64,000 nucleotides of DNA, taken from Gammaproteobacteria bacterium. GTDB taxonomy: Bacteria; Pseudomonadota; Gammaproteobacteria; SpSt-1174. The notes below the pieces were generated by a model, which had not been told where the DNA came from, ran no database searches, and was given only the letters and a program-made list of their open reading frames with translations. Below, piece by piece: positions 47,086 to 57,347 of the stretch. Positions within the stretch are counted from its first letter, which is position 1; each line of letters opens with the position of its first letter. The DNA lies in the NCBI GenBank assembly GCA_037388465.1, contig JARRKE010000003.1, positions 1 to 64,000 of the forward strand, in the 5' to 3' direction. The position numbers were made by a program, and so were the translations under genes.

Positions 47086-47319
47086 ATGAAACACGTTAAG
47101 GTATTGGGCAGCGGTTGTGCGAACTGCAAGGCCACGGCCAAATTGATCGAGGAGGTGGCCAGGGCCGCCGGGACCGAGATCGAGGTCGAAAAGGTCGAGG
47201 ACGTCGCGGACATCATGCGTTACGGCGTCATGTCGACGCCGGGTGTCGTCATCGACGACAAGGTGGTGCATGCGGGCGGCGTGCCGGATCGGCGGGTGGT
47301 CGAGCAGTGGTTCAGTTGA
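47086..47319 (+). CDS. Small thioredoxin-fold CxxC protein
   Basis: A 77-residue thioredoxin-like protein (VLGSGCANCKATAKLIEEV, with Cys11 and Cys14; MSTPGVVIDDKVVHAG). It matches the redox-active disulfide protein 2 / glutaredoxin-like family often encoded next to UPF0718 permeases. It could reduce or hand over thiol-bound arsenicals, or reduce a partner. That function is inferred from context. It is the last gene of the cassette, 53 bases after the permease, preceded by AAGAGGACG. Confidence 0.88.
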   Translation: MKHVKVLGSGCANCKATAKLIEEVARAAGTEIEVEKVEDVADIMRYGVMSTPGVVIDDKVVHAGGVPDRRVVEQWFS

Positions 47320-47395
47320 ACTGAGACTGTCGGGCGGGTAGGGTGCATGCCCTTCCCGAACCGGTTTGCATCAGCTGCGATACGCCGGAAGGAAA

Positions 47396-47472
47396 TGGTG
47401 CCCCGGACAGGATTCGAACCTGTGACCTTCCCCTTAGGAGGGGGACGCGCTATCCAGCTGTGCCACCGGGGC
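47396..47472 (-). tRNA. tRNA-Arg(CCT)
   Basis: 77 bases on the minus strand with encoded CCA. Acceptor GCCCCGG pairs with CCGGGGC. The D arm is GGCACAGCTGGATAGC, the anticodon loop CTCCTAA gives anticodon CCT, and the T arm is ACAGGTTCGAATCCTGT. Its 3' end faces the arsenic cassette. A perfect TATAAT box (47491-47486) lies just upstream on the minus strand with a poor -35. Confidence 0.95.
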
Positions 47473-47485
47473 ATTGGATGCGGGA

Positions 47486-47491
47486 ATTATA
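47486..47491 (-). promoter_or_regulatory. -10 box of tRNA-Arg
   Basis: Perfect TATAAT on the minus strand, 14 bases upstream of the tRNA 5' end; the -35 region (GAAATG at a 17-base distance) is weak. It lies in the 60-base gap shared with the divergent hisI. Confidence 0.5.
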
Positions 47492-47532
47492 CACACATCG
47501 CATTGCGGCATTTCCGCGCAGGACCAGGGTAA

Positions 47533-47952
47533 ATGAGCGAGCAATCAAATCAAGCCGGGACGGTCGCTTGGGAGGCATTCCGGGAGCGGATCAAGTTCGA
47601 TGACCAGGGCCTGATTCCCGCCATCGCGCAGCAGCACGATACCGGCGAGGTGCTCATGATGGCCTGGATGAATCGCGAGTCGCTGGACGAAACGCTCGAC
47701 ACGGGCCGGGTATGTTACTGGTCGCGTTCGCGCGGACGGCTGTGGCGCAAAGGTGAAACGTCCGGCCAGGTTCAGCGCCTGGTGGAACTGCGTGTGGATT
47801 GCGATGCCGACACGCTGCTGCTGCTGGTCGACCAGACCGGACCGGCCTGTCACACGGGGCGGCGCAGCTGTTTTTATCATGCGGTCCGCGACGGACAGGT
47901 TGAGATCATCAGCGAGCCCCTGATCGATCCCGACGAACTGTACTCGAGCTGA
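47533..47952 (+). CDS. hisI: Phosphoribosyl-AMP cyclohydrolase
   Basis: A 139-residue zinc/magnesium enzyme opening the purine ring of PR-AMP in histidine synthesis. The [14 protein letters not shown], the [19 protein letters not shown] segment, [12 protein letters not shown] and [14 protein letters not shown] (zinc Cys) segments are all present. No HisE domain is fused, so HisE is expected elsewhere. Start follows CAGGGTAA. Confidence 0.95.
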   Translation: MSEQSNQAGTVAWEAFRERIKFDDQGLIPAIAQQHDTGEVLMMAWMNRESLDETLDTGRVCYWSRSRGRLWRKGETSGQVQRLVELRVDCDADTLLLLVDQTGPACHTGRRSCFYHAVRDGQVEIISEPLIDPDELYSS

Positions 47953-48197
47953 GTTCCATCGGGACGAGCGGGTGAGGGGCGCCTTCTAGGCAGTCCAGGT
48001 GGGAAAAGTCTGGTGCCGCAACGATGCAGCGAGACCGTCGGCTCCGGCTGCGAAGCGCACAATAATGATGGATTACCCGTGCGGCGGTTAGGGCTTTAAC
48101 CAAAAGTTCAGCAAATATTCAAACCAGCCTCATATGCAGGTCACGGGGCAGGAATAGGGTTCTCGACTCCATCTACACGTCCTCGAGGAGGATCAAC
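47953..48197. other. Intergenic region upstream of the secreted phosphoesterase
   Basis: 245 bases without a gene. It must contain the promoter for the 48198 gene; an AT-rich stretch at 48097-48135 is the likely place, but no hexamer pair is convincing. No riboswitch or Pho box was recognised. Confidence 0.45.
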
Positions 48198-49799
48198 ATG
48201 GAGTTGAAAAAACCCCTGAGTGCTGTTCGTAACGCGCTGTGTATTGCCACTGTATGCGGCACCGTGCTGGCCCCTGCTGCCTGGGCCAGCAGCGCGGATA
48301 TGCAAACGAATACGCCCATCAAGCATGTGGTTGTCATTTTCCAGGAAAACGTTTCTTTCGATCATTACTTCGCCACCTATCCCCACGCGAAAAACCCGGC
48401 CGGCGCGCCGCGTTTCGTGGCCCGCAAGGGAACGCCCGAGGTCAACGGCCTCAACGCGACCCTGCTGAATCACAACCCCAACAGCGCCAATCCGGAGCGT
48501 CTGGGACGTGACGAGGCTCTGACCTGCGACCAGGACCATCACTACGGCGACGAGCAGCGTGCGTTCGACGGCGGCCTGATGGACAAGTTCGTGGAATACA
48601 CCAATCGTGAATCCTGCAGCTCACCGGAGATCAGCAAGCCCGGCCTGGTGATGGACTACTACGACGGCAATACGGTGACGGCGTTGTGGAACTACGCCCA
48701 GCACTTCGCCATGAGCGACAACTCGTTCGACACCACCTTCGGTCCTTCCACGCCCGGCGCGCTGAACCTGGTGTCCGGCCAGACCTGGGGTGCGATCTCG
48801 ACCGAGCCGGCCACCGACACCTACGGTGTGGTGAGCCCGGACGCGAACGGCGTCGGCACGGTGATCAACGATCCCAATCCCACCTATGACGACTGCTCGA
48901 GCAGCAAGTACCCGACCGTGTCCATGATCGACAGCGACAAGAACGTCGGCAATCTGCTCAACGCCAAGGGCATCACCTGGGGCTGGTTCGAAGGCGGTTT
49001 CCGTCCCACCAGCCGGGACGCCAACGGCAAGGCGGTGTGCGGTGCGACCCATACCAACATCGGCGGCGCCACGGTGACCGACTACATCCCGCACCACGAG
49101 CCCTTCCAGTACTACAAGTCCACCTCGAATCCCCATCACCTGCCGCCGAGCTCGGTGGCCATGATCGGGCGTCAGGATCAGGCGAACCATCAGTACGACC
49201 TGAAGGACTTCTGGGCCGCGGTGGACGCGGGCAACCTGCCGGCGGTCAGCTTCCTGAAGGCCTCCGGGTATCAGGACGGACATGCGGGTTATTCCGATCC
49301 GCTGGACGAGCAGACCTTCCTGGTGCAGACCATCAACCGCCTGCAGAAGTCCAAGGACTGGAAGAGCACCGCCGTCATCATCGCCTATGACGACTCCGAC
49401 GGCTGGTACGACCACGTGATGGGTCCGATCGTGAATCAGTCCAGTGATCCGGCCAACGATGCCCTGACTGACAGCAGCTGCGGTACCGCTGCCGCCGGTG
49501 CGCATCAGGATCGCTGCGGTTACGGTCCGCGCCTGCCGCTGCTGGTGATCTCGCCCTGGGCGAAGCAGAACTACGTCGATCACAGCGTGACCGACCAGTC
49601 GTCCATTCTGCGTTTCATCGAGGACAACTGGGGCCTGGGCCGTATCGATCAGTCCTTCGACCAGAAGGCCGGCTCGCTGATGGGCATGTTCGACTTCGCA
49701 CATCGTCACGGCCATGACCGTCGTCTGCTGCTGGATCCGACCACCGGTCAGCCTCAGCGGCTGTCGTGGTACGGCGACCACGACGGTTACGGTATGTAA
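48198..49799 (+). CDS. Secreted phospholipase C / acid phosphatase-type phosphoesterase
   Basis: A 533-residue exported enzyme of the alkaline-phosphatase superfamily, phosphoesterase branch (AcpA and phospholipase C relatives). A signal peptide at residues 1-31 ends in AAWAS. IKHVVVIFQENVSFDHYF holds metal ligands Glu and Asn. FGPSTPGALNLVSGQ carries the presumed Thr nucleophile region. YDDSDGWYDH and SPWAKQNYVDHSVTDQSSIL complete the metal-binding set. The signal lacks a twin-arginine pair, unlike many phospholipases C. It probably releases phosphate from lipids or organophosphates; the substrate is not predictable. A strong GAGGAGGAT ribosome site and a strong terminator frame a single-gene transcript. 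Confidence 0.85.
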   Translation: MELKKPLSAVRNALCIATVCGTVLAPAAWASSADMQTNTPIKHVVVIFQENVSFDHYFATYPHAKNPAGAPRFVARKGTPEVNGLNATLLNHNPNSANPERLGRDEALTCDQDHHYGDEQRAFDGGLMDKFVEYTNRESCSSPEISKPGLVMDYYDGNTVTALWNYAQHFAMSDNSFDTTFGPSTPGALNLVSGQTWGAISTEPATDTYGVVSPDANGVGTVINDPNPTYDDCSSSKYPTVSMIDSDKNVGNLLNAKGITWGWFEGGFRPTSRDANGKAVCGATHTNIGGATVTDYIPHHEPFQYYKSTSNPHHLPPSSVAMIGRQDQANHQYDLKDFWAAVDAGNLPAVSFLKASGYQDGHAGYSDPLDEQTFLVQTINRLQKSKDWKSTAVIIAYDDSDGWYDHVMGPIVNQSSDPANDALTDSSCGTAAAGAHQDRCGYGPRLPLLVISPWAKQNYVDHSVTDQSSILRFIEDNWGLGRIDQSFDQKAGSLMGMFDFAHRHGHDRRLLLDPTTGQPQRLSWYGDHDGYGM

Positions 49800-49831
49800 G
49801 CCGTTTGGCTTGAAACGGTTGTAAGCTCGAG

Positions 49832-49864
49832 GGCCTGATCCCGCCCGGGATCAGGCCTTTTTTT
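49832..49864 (+). terminator. Intrinsic terminator of the phosphoesterase gene
   Basis: Perfect 11-base stem GGCCTGATCCC / GGGATCAGGCC with a GCCC loop, followed by seven T, 33 bases after the stop codon. Confidence 0.93.
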
Positions 49865-49883
49865 GTGGCGACGGGGCGTGGGC

Positions 49884-49915
49884 AAAAAATAAGCCGGCAT
49901 CGAGCCGGCTTATTT
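49884..49915 (-). terminator. Intrinsic terminator of tRNA-Ala
   Basis: Perfect 12-base arms AAATAAGCCGGC / GCCGGCTTATTT with loop ATCGA (49887-49915). On the minus strand the stem runs into a T tract (49890-49884), 25 bases after the tRNA 3' end. Confidence 0.85.
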
Positions 49916-49940
49916 CGGGTGCTGAAAATACCAGGAAATT

Positions 49941-50016
<76 letters not shown>

Positions 50017-50030
50017 ATTCGAGACCGCGC

Positions 50031-50059
50031 ATTCTATCCCGAGACGCGCAGTCTGTCAC
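50031..50059 (-). promoter_or_regulatory. tRNA-Ala promoter
   Basis: On the minus strand GTGACA (50059-50054), 17 bases, TAGAAT (50036-50031), then a GC-rich GCGCGG discriminator 14 bases before the tRNA. It starts just after the stop codon of the GGDEF/EAL gene, so the tRNA is probably transcribed independently of it. Confidence 0.65.
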
Positions 50060-50062
50060 GAG

Positions 50063-51919
50063 TCAATAAAACCGGTCCAGCGAAACGCCCGGCAGGGACA
50101 GGCTGGGCTTGCCCACCGCATAGCCCTGCGCGTAGTCCACGCCCAGCTGTTTGAGCAGGCTCAGGGCGTCTTCGTCCTCGACCATCTCGGCGATGGTTTT
50201 GAGATCCAGGGCGCGGGCGGCATCGACCATGGCGCGTACCAGGGACTGGTCCACCGGCTTGTCGGTCAGATGGCGGATGAAGGAGCCGTCGATCTTGACC
50301 TCGTTGAAGGGCAGCTCGCGCAGATAGCAGAAGGTGTTGTAGCCGGAGCCGAAATCGTCCAGCGCAAAGCCGCAGCCCAGCGCCTTGAGCCGTTTGACCA
50401 TGGTGACCGTTTGCTGAAAATCGCTGCTCGGCGCGGTCTCGGTGATCTCGAAGGTCAGGCGGGCGGGGTCGATCCCGCTGCGCTGAATCCGGCCCTCGAT
50501 GTGGCTGAGCAGGGAGGGGTCTTCCGGTGCATGTCCGGAGAGGTTGACGCAAAAGCGCACCGCCGGGTCCATTTCGCTCAGGATATCGATGGCCTTGCCG
50601 CTCACCCATTTGTCGATGCTGTGGATCATCCCGGCGGCCTCGGCGGCCTTGATGAATTCGGCCGGGGAATGCAGTTGGCCGCTGCCGTCGAGCATGCGTA
50701 CCAGCACCTCGTAGCGTTGCCCCGGCTCGCCCTGCAGCGGGACGATGGGCTGGAACATCAGGCGAAAACGGTTTTCCGTCAGCGCCAGGCGAATGCGGTT
50801 GGCCCAGTAGGCCTGCTTGCGCAGGGAGTCGATTTCGCTGTTGAGGGGGTTATAGAGATAGACCGCGTTGCGCCCCTGCCGTTTGGCGGTGCGAAAGGCC
50901 TGGTTGGCGCGATTGAGGATGTCCTCGGGGCGTTCGGATTCGCCCGCCTCGATCATGGTCAGGCCCAGGCTGGCCGTGCACTGGTAAGGGAGCTCGCCGA
51001 ATTCGATCTGGTGGCGTTCGATGACCTCGCGGATTTCCTGCGCCAGGAGCTGGCCGATTTGTATGTCGGCATCGTGGCGCAATACCGCGAATTCGTCCGC
51101 ACCGATGCGGCAAACCGTGTCGGTGGGCTGGCAGAGTTTGCGGATCTCGTGGCTGATCTCGATCAGCAGCCGGTCGCCGGCCTGATAGCCCTCGGCCATG
51201 TTGATGAGCCGGAACTGGTCGATATCGATGCTGATCAGGGCGGCGGTATGCTGATGCTGATTGGCGGCGCGTATGGCGGCTTCGATCTCCTCGTCCAGGC
51301 GGCGACGGTTGAACAGGCCGGTCAGCTCGTCGTGCCAGACCAGATAGCCGAGTTGGCGTTCCATGCTGTTGAGTTCGCGGATCTGGTTTTCGAGCTGCAT
51401 CTCGCGCTGATCGGCGAGGTCGTGTTCATGTTTGAGATTCAGCGCCAGGAAGACCCGCGACATGAGCTCGGCGCGTCGCAGCGGATGAAACAGGACATCC
51501 GCCGTGCCGGAGGCACGCGCCTCGGTGAGGGTGTCGAAATCCTCTTCGTCCTGATCGGCCACGATCATGACCGGGATGTTCTTCCAGCGATGGTCCGTGC
51601 GCAGGTTGTGCAGCAGCTGCTGCCGGTAAGAGGCGGTTTCACCCAGATTGCAGATGATCAGATCAAAGTTGAGCCTGTCCAGAACGACCAGCGCATCGTG
51701 CAGGGAATCGCAGTACTCCACGTTCAGAAAGCCGATGTCGTGCAGCAGCGGGGTGACCGGCGCACCGGCCTGTTCGGTCTGCTCCAGGACCAGAATGGGC
51801 ATGCGTAGCAGATCGGCCGTGGTTGCCATGGCGGGCGTTGCAGGGCCGGCATCGGCAATGGTGTGCGCCGCGGCGTCCCCCTCCCTGGGGGCGGTTGGGT
51901 AATCCCGGTCAGTGGTCAT
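50063..51919 (-). CDS. REC-like / degenerate GGDEF / EAL protein
   Basis: A 618-residue cytoplasmic c-di-GMP protein. Residues 40-150 resemble a receiver domain, but the phospho-acceptor position reads FDLIICNLGE, with Asn91 instead of Asp. Residues 190-355 are a GGDEF domain whose signature is GADEF (273-277), and the I-site Arg is missing, so cyclase activity is doubtful. Residues 375-610 are an EAL domain with YEVLVR (E404), VNLSGHA, EITET, the DDFGSGYNTF motif and AEMVED, which keeps the catalytic acids, so c-di-GMP hydrolysis is the probable activity. The gene stands alone upstream of tRNA-Ala. Confidence 0.9.
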   Translation of the reverse strand: MTTDRDYPTAPREGDAAAHTIADAGPATPAMATTADLLRMPILVLEQTEQAGAPVTPLLHDIGFLNVEYCDSLHDALVVLDRLNFDLIICNLGETASYRQQLLHNLRTDHRWKNIPVMIVADQDEEDFDTLTEARASGTADVLFHPLRRAELMSRVFLALNLKHEHDLADQREMQLENQIRELNSMERQLGYLVWHDELTGLFNRRRLDEEIEAAIRAANQHQHTAALISIDIDQFRLINMAEGYQAGDRLLIEISHEIRKLCQPTDTVCRIGADEFAVLRHDADIQIGQLLAQEIREVIERHQIEFGELPYQCTASLGLTMIEAGESERPEDILNRANQAFRTAKRQGRNAVYLYNPLNSEIDSLRKQAYWANRIRLALTENRFRLMFQPIVPLQGEPGQRYEVLVRMLDGSGQLHSPAEFIKAAEAAGMIHSIDKWVSGKAIDILSEMDPAVRFCVNLSGHAPEDPSLLSHIEGRIQRSGIDPARLTFEITETAPSSDFQQTVTMVKRLKALGCGFALDDFGSGYNTFCYLRELPFNEVKIDGSFIRHLTDKPVDQSLVRAMVDAARALDLKTIAEMVEDEDALSLLKQLGVDYAQGYAVGKPSLSLPGVSLDRFY

Positions 51920-52011
51920 GGTGTAACGTCGATTGGGGCCTATGCACCGGTCGATAGGTCAAAAAATATACAATTGTAAGCTGATTAGCGGCCGAAAGGG
52001 ACAAAACTTGA

Positions 52012-52042
52012 GTCCTCGCGCACCAAAAAGGCGCGCGAGGAC
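52012..52042. repeat. Inverted repeat, possible terminator of glgB
   Basis: Perfect 10-base arms GTCCTCGCGC / GCGCGAGGAC around an 11-base loop, 29 bases beyond the glgB stop. In the glgB direction only a weak CAAGTTTTG follows, so this is a plausible rather than a textbook terminator. It also lies upstream of the GGDEF/EAL gene. Confidence 0.45.
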
Positions 52043-52070
52043 GGTTTGAAGCGGGAATTTTTTTAGGGCG

Positions 52071-54251
52071 TCAGCCGCGCTGGGGGCGCAGCACGATGGC
52101 GCCGAGGGGCGGCAGGTGCAGATTCAGGGAACAGGGGCGCCCCATCCAGCTGATGTCTTCGCTGTGCAGCGCGCCCGCGTTGCCGACGTTGCTCCCGCCG
52201 TAGAATTCGGAATCCGAATTGAAGATTTCCTCATAGATTCCGGCCTGGGGGACGCCGACCCGGTAGTTGTGGCGCGGTACGGGGGTGAAATTCAGGATCA
52301 CGATGATGAGCTCGTCGCCGTTGCGGCGCAGATAGCTCAGGATGGACTGCGACGCATCGTGGCAGTCGATCCATTCGAAGCCCTGCCATTCGAAGTCGTA
52401 ATGATAAAGCGCCGCATGTTCGCGGTAGACATGGTTCAGGTCGCGCACGCAGGTCTGCACGCCCTGATGGAAGGGATACTGGAGCACGTACCAGTCCAGG
52501 TTGTGTTCGGCGCTCCACTCGCTGCCCTGGCCGAATTCGCAGCCCATGAACAGCAGTTTCTTGCCGGGATAGGTGAACTGATAGGTGTACAGCAGGCGCA
52601 GGTTGGCGAAACGCTGCCATTCGTCGCCGGGCATGCGGTACAGCAGCGAGCGTTTGCCGTGCACCACCTCGTCGTGGGAGAAGGGCAGCACGAAATTTTC
52701 GGTAAAGGCGTACAGCAGCCCGAAGGTGAGCTCGTCGTGATGGTAATGGCGGTAGATCGGGTCCATCTTGAAGTATTCCAGGGTGTCGTGCATCCACCCC
52801 ATGTTCCACTTGGATGAGAAGCCCAGTCCGCCCAGCGCCGGCGGGCGCGTCACCTGCGGCCAGGCGGTGGATTCCTCGGCCACGATCTGCACCCCGATGT
52901 GGCGGCCCTGCACCGAACCGTTGAGTTCGCGCAGGAAATCGATGGCCTCCAGGTTCTCGCGTCCGCCGAACTTGTTGGGCAGCCAGTCGCCCGCCTCGCG
53001 CGAGTAGTCGAGGTAGAGCATGGAGGCCACAGCATCCACGCGCAGGCCGTCGATATGGAATTCCTCCACCCAGTACATGGCGCTGGAGATCAGGAAATTG
53101 CGCACCTCGTTGCGGCCGTAATTGAAGATCAGCGTGCCCCAGTCGCGGTGCTCGCCGCGGCGCGGGTCCTCGTGCTCGTAAAGGGCCGTGCCGTCGTAGC
53201 GGGCGAGGGCGAAGGCGTCCTTGGGGAAGTGCCCCGGCGCCCAGTCGAGCAGCACGCCGATGCCGTTGCGATGGCAGTGGTCGACGAAGTAGCGGAAGTC
53301 GTCCGGGGCGCCGTAACGGCTGGTGGGGGCGTAGTAGCCCGTGGTCTGGTATCCCCAGGAGGCGTCCAGGGGATGTTCGGTCACCGGCAGCAGTTCGATA
53401 TGGGTGAACCCCATATCCTTCACGTAATCGACCAGCCGGTGGGCCAGCTCGCGATAGTCCAGGAAATTGCCGTATTCGTCACGCTGCCAGGAGCCCAGGT
53501 GCACCTCGTAGATGGACATCGGCGCATGCAGCCAGTCATTGCGGATACGTCCCTCGATCCAGTCGGCGTCGCGCCATTCGTAACCGTTGTCCTCGGCCAC
53601 GATGCAGGCGGTCTGCGGACGCAGTTCGAAGCGTTGGGCATAGGGGTCGGTCTTGACCAGCACGTCGCCCGTGTAGCGATTGCGGATCTCGAACTTGTAC
53701 AGGGCGCCGACGGACAGACCGGGGATGAACAGTTCCCACACGCCGCTGCCGCCGCGGGCACGCATGGGATGGCGCCGGCCGTCCCAGCGGTTGAAATCGC
53801 CGATCACGCTGACGCGTTCCGCATTTGGTGCCCAGACCGAAAACAGCACCCCGTCGATGCCCTCGAAGCTGTGCAGGTGCGCGCCCAGGAAGCGATAGGC
53901 GTGCTGGTGCTTGCCTTCCCCGAACAGGTGCAGATCGAAGTCGCTGAGCTGCGGGGGAAGGCAGTAGGGGTCCACCGCCTCGTGCCGGGTGCCGTGGTCG
54001 TCCGTCCACTGCAGGCGATAGGGCGTCGGAACGGCGTCTTCCGACCCGTGCCATTCGAAAAAATCGCTGCCCGGCACCCGCTCCAGCGCTGCGTCTGGTT
54101 CCGCCAGGCTTACCGACTGGACGTAGGGCAGGTAGGCCCGGATCACGGTCCGGCCGCCCTCGACATGCTTGCCCAGCACGTTGAAGGGATCGTGATGACG
54201 CGCTTCGATAATGGGGGTCAGGCGGTCGTCCAGCTCGTTTTGCAGGGGCAT
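52071..54251 (-). CDS. glgB: 1,4-alpha-glucan branching enzyme
   Basis: A 726-residue GH13 enzyme that makes alpha-1,6 branches in glycogen. An N-terminal CBM48 pair (residues 15-220) is followed by the catalytic barrel: HWxDYGTL-type segment [33 protein letters not shown] (nucleophile Asp), [13 protein letters not shown] (acid/base Glu) and [15 protein letters not shown] (transition-state Asp). Length equals the E. coli enzyme. It starts MPLQNELDD at 54251, divergent from glgC across 130 bases. Confidence 0.97.
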   Translation of the reverse strand: MPLQNELDDRLTPIIEARHHDPFNVLGKHVEGGRTVIRAYLPYVQSVSLAEPDAALERVPGSDFFEWHGSEDAVPTPYRLQWTDDHGTRHEAVDPYCLPPQLSDFDLHLFGEGKHQHAYRFLGAHLHSFEGIDGVLFSVWAPNAERVSVIGDFNRWDGRRHPMRARGGSGVWELFIPGLSVGALYKFEIRNRYTGDVLVKTDPYAQRFELRPQTACIVAEDNGYEWRDADWIEGRIRNDWLHAPMSIYEVHLGSWQRDEYGNFLDYRELAHRLVDYVKDMGFTHIELLPVTEHPLDASWGYQTTGYYAPTSRYGAPDDFRYFVDHCHRNGIGVLLDWAPGHFPKDAFALARYDGTALYEHEDPRRGEHRDWGTLIFNYGRNEVRNFLISSAMYWVEEFHIDGLRVDAVASMLYLDYSREAGDWLPNKFGGRENLEAIDFLRELNGSVQGRHIGVQIVAEESTAWPQVTRPPALGGLGFSSKWNMGWMHDTLEYFKMDPIYRHYHHDELTFGLLYAFTENFVLPFSHDEVVHGKRSLLYRMPGDEWQRFANLRLLYTYQFTYPGKKLLFMGCEFGQGSEWSAEHNLDWYVLQYPFHQGVQTCVRDLNHVYREHAALYHYDFEWQGFEWIDCHDASQSILSYLRRNGDELIIVILNFTPVPRHNYRVGVPQAGIYEEIFNSDSEFYGGSNVGNAGALHSEDISWMGRPCSLNLHLPPLGAIVLRPQRG

Positions 54252-54381
54252 GCCGTTGTCCTGGGAACCAAAAGGATAGAAAGGGTCATTGTATGAAAGG
54301 ATTGGGGGTCGCGCGACGCACGCGTTCAGTTATCATAACGGCAAGCGGAAGGTCACCACCAACTTTTCCGGGGGTTCACGT

Positions 54382-55647
54382 ATGCAGGATCAGACACAAC
54401 GTTTCGTCAGCCGCCTCACTCGTGAAACCCTGGCGCTGATTCTGGCTGGCGGACGCGGTTCCCGACTCAAGCAACTGACCATGTGGCGGGCCAAACCGGC
54501 CGTGCCCTTCGGTGGCAAGTTCCGCATCATCGATTTCCCGCTTTCCAACTGCATCAACTCCGGGATTCGCCAGATTGGCATTCTCACCCAGTACAAGGCG
54601 CATTCGCTGATCCAGCATATCCAGCGCGGTTGGGGATTCCTGCGCGGCGAATTCGGCGAGTTCGTCGAGATCCTGCCCGCGCAGCAGCGCATCGAGACCT
54701 CCTGGTACATGGGTACAGCCGACGCGGTGTACCAGAACCTGGACATCATCCGTCTACACCGCCCGGAATACGTGCTGGTGCTGGCCGGCGATCATATCTA
54801 CAAGATGGACTACGGCGAAATGATCGCCTTTCACGTCGACAGTGACGCCGATATGACAGTGGCCTGCCTGGAGGTAAGCCTGGAGGAAGCCAAGTCGTTC
54901 GGCGTCATGCGCGCGGACGAGTCGGGCCAGGTGCGTGAATTTCAGGAAAAGCCCGACGACCCCAAGCCCATTCCCGGCCGCAGCGACCTCGCCCTGGCCA
55001 GCATGGGCATTTACGTCTTCAATCGGGATTTTCTGTACGAGCAGCTGATCAAGGACGCGGACCAGCCGGGCTCGAGCCACGATTTCGGCAAGGACATCAT
55101 TCCTTCGGTCATCGACAGCTACAAGGTCGTGGCCTATCCCTACCGTGAACGCGAGACGGGTGCGCAGGCCTACTGGCGCGATGTGGGTACGATCGATTCC
55201 TACTGGAAGGCCAACCTCGAGCTGATCGGGATCACGCCCGAACTCAACCTCTACGACGAGGTGTGGCCGATCTGGACCTATCAGGAGCAGTTGCCGCCGG
55301 CCAAGTTCATATTCGACGACGACGACCGGCGCGGCATGGCGGTGGATTCCATGGTCTCAGGGGGCTGCATCATCTCGGGCGCGCTGGTGCGGCATTCGCT
55401 GCTGTTTTCCAACGTCAGGGTCCATGCCCACGCGATGCTGGAGGACTCGGTGGTGCTGCCCAACGTGGAGATTGGCGAAAAGGCGCGTATCCGCAAGGCA
55501 GTGCTCGACAAGGGCTGCGTCATCCCGCCCGGCACCGTGATCGGTGAAGACCCGGAGGAGGACGCCAAGCGGTTCTATGTCTCACCGGGCGGGGTCGTGC
55601 TGGTCACGCCGGAAATGCTTGGAGTCAGTCGCCATCATGTCCGTTGA
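54382..55647 (+). CDS. glgC: Glucose-1-phosphate adenylyltransferase
   Basis: A 421-residue enzyme making ADP-glucose, the committed step of bacterial glycogen synthesis. [16 protein letters not shown] is the nucleotide loop, [20 protein letters not shown] the conserved activator and substrate region, and [14 protein letters not shown] the left-handed beta-helix. The ATG at 54382 gives the usual N-terminus; an earlier frame start would add 31 residues of no family similarity. It overlaps the GH57 gene by 11 bases. Confidence 0.97.
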   Translation: MQDQTQRFVSRLTRETLALILAGGRGSRLKQLTMWRAKPAVPFGGKFRIIDFPLSNCINSGIRQIGILTQYKAHSLIQHIQRGWGFLRGEFGEFVEILPAQQRIETSWYMGTADAVYQNLDIIRLHRPEYVLVLAGDHIYKMDYGEMIAFHVDSDADMTVACLEVSLEEAKSFGVMRADESGQVREFQEKPDDPKPIPGRSDLALASMGIYVFNRDFLYEQLIKDADQPGSSHDFGKDIIPSVIDSYKVVAYPYRERETGAQAYWRDVGTIDSYWKANLELIGITPELNLYDEVWPIWTYQEQLPPAKFIFDDDDRRGMAVDSMVSGGCIISGALVRHSLLFSNVRVHAHAMLEDSVVLPNVEIGEKARIRKAVLDKGCVIPPGTVIGEDPEEDAKRFYVSPGGVVLVTPEMLGVSRHHVR

Positions 55648-57334
55648 ACAACGTCTCAAGGTGGTGCTGTGCTGGCACATGCACCAGCCACAGTACCGGC
55701 TGCAGGATGAGTACGCGCTGCCGTGGACCTACCTGCATGCCACCAAGGATTACGTCGATATGGCGGCGCATCTCGAAGCGGATCCCGAGGCGCGGGCCGT
55801 AGTCAACTTCGCGCCGATCCTGCTGGAGCAGATCGACGACTATGCGCATCAGGTCCGTGATCATCTGGAGCATGGCAGCCCGTTGCGCGACCCGCTTTTG
55901 TCCGCGCTGGTCGCCGAGCAGCTTCCCACCGACCCGAAGGCGCGCTTCGAACTGGCGGAGACCTGCCTGAAGGCCAACCGGCATCGCCTGATCGATCCCT
56001 TCCCGCGTTACCGGCTGCTTGCCGACCTGATCGCCTGGGTGCGCGAGCACCCGGCGGCCTGCGAGTATCTGAACGACGCCGTCCTGGGTGACCTGCTGGT
56101 CTGGTATCACCTGGCCTGGATAGGCGAGACCGTGCGCCGTAACGACATGCGTGTCCGGCGCCTGCTCGAAAAGCAGGGCGGCTATACGCTGGAGGACCGG
56201 CGCAGCCTGTTGGGGGTGATGAGTGAACTGCTCAGCGGGTTGATCCCGCGCTACCGGGTGCTGGCGGAACTGGGGCGTGTCGAGTTGTCGATGACGCCGT
56301 ATGCGCATCCCATCATGCCCTTGCTGCTCGATATCGGCTCGACCCTGGAGGCGATGCCGGAAGCACCGCTGCCCGATCTGGAGCGTTATCCGGGGGGCGA
56401 GGACAGGGTGCGCTGGCATCTGCAGCGCGGCATCGAGGTCTTCGAGCGCCACTTCGGCATCCGTCCCCGCGGTTGCTGGCCCTCCGAGGGCAGCGTCAGC
56501 GCATCGACCCTGAAGCTGCTCGGCGAACAGGGATTCAACTGGACGGCGAGCGGCGAAACCGTGCTGTCCAACAGCCTGCGCCGTTCCGGCCTCAAGGCGG
56601 ATGTCGCCGACAAGTCCTGGCTGTACCGCTGCTACCAGATGGACAATGAGGGCGTCGCCTGCTTTTTCCGCGACGACGGACTGTCGGACGCCATCGGGTT
56701 CGAATACCGCGACTGGCATGCCGACCATGCCGTCGCAAATCTCGTTCATCACCTAGAAAACATCGCCAAACGCACCAACGGGCGGGGTGTGGTGTCGATT
56801 GTCCTAGACGGCGAGAATGCCTGGGAGTATTACCCCAACAACGGCTATTACTTCCTGTCGGCCCTGTATCCGGCGCTTGCCGCCAACCCCCTGCTGGAAC
56901 TGACGACGTACAGCCGGGTCCTTGAGGATGCGGCCTGCCTGCCGTTGCCGCGGATGGTGGCCGGCAGCTGGGTCTATGGCTCCTTCTCCACCTGGATCGG
57001 CGAACCCGACAAGAACCGTGGCTGGGAGATGCTGGGCGAGGCCAAGCAGGCCTTCGATCGCGCGGTCGCGGAAGGCCGCCTGACGGGAGAGGCGCTGCAT
57101 GCGGCCGAGGATCAGCTCGCGATCTGCGAGGGCTCCGACTGGTGCTGGTGGTTCGGCGACTACAACCCTTCGGGTTCGGTAAGCGATTTCGAGTCACTTT
57201 ATCGTCGCCATCTGACCCTGCTTTATGAGATGCTCGGCGAACCTGCGCCGGATTACCTGCAACACCGGTTTACGCATGGTGGCGGCGAACCGGCTGCGGG
57301 GGGAACGATGCGCCACGGGCAGCAGCCCAATTGA
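55637..57334 (+). CDS. Glycoside hydrolase family 57 protein
   Basis: A 565-residue GH57 enzyme acting on alpha-glucans. Motif 1 is WHMHQPQYR, the nucleophile region is CWPSEGSVS (Glu), and the acid region is [20 protein letters not shown] (Asp). Near the C-terminus [21 protein letters not shown] is family-typical. Activity (amylase, 4-alpha-glucanotransferase or branching) cannot be settled from sequence. Position between glgC and malQ indicates glycogen or maltodextrin processing. The ATG at 55637 overlaps the glgC end; translational coupling is likely. Confidence 0.9.
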   Translation: MSVEQRLKVVLCWHMHQPQYRLQDEYALPWTYLHATKDYVDMAAHLEADPEARAVVNFAPILLEQIDDYAHQVRDHLEHGSPLRDPLLSALVAEQLPTDPKARFELAETCLKANRHRLIDPFPRYRLLADLIAWVREHPAACEYLNDAVLGDLLVWYHLAWIGETVRRNDMRVRRLLEKQGGYTLEDRRSLLGVMSELLSGLIPRYRVLAELGRVELSMTPYAHPIMPLLLDIGSTLEAMPEAPLPDLERYPGGEDRVRWHLQRGIEVFERHFGIRPRGCWPSEGSVSASTLKLLGEQGFNWTASGETVLSNSLRRSGLKADVADKSWLYRCYQMDNEGVACFFRDDGLSDAIGFEYRDWHADHAVANLVHHLENIAKRTNGRGVVSIVLDGENAWEYYPNNGYYFLSALYPALAANPLLELTTYSRVLEDAACLPLPRMVAGSWVYGSFSTWIGEPDKNRGWEMLGEAKQAFDRAVAEGRLTGEALHAAEDQLAICEGSDWCWWFGDYNPSGSVSDFESLYRRHLTLLYEMLGEPAPDYLQHRFTHGGGEPAAGGTMRHGQQPN

Positions 57335-57347
57335 GGAGTTTTTGTCG

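Noticed and set aside
47335-47356. Hairpin after the CxxC gene as a terminator
   Set aside because: The stem is interrupted (GGGTAGGG against CCCTTCCC) and no U tract follows on either strand.
45144-47472. Arsenic cassette as an island integrated at tRNA-Arg
   Set aside because: The cassette lies at the tRNA 3' side, but I found no duplicate of the tRNA 3' end on its other side, no integrase and no clear base-composition change.
51961-51990. TACAATTGTA palindrome upstream of the GGDEF/EAL gene as a regulator site
   Set aside because: A ten-base AT-rich palindrome alone is weak evidence and no well-spaced promoter elements flank it.
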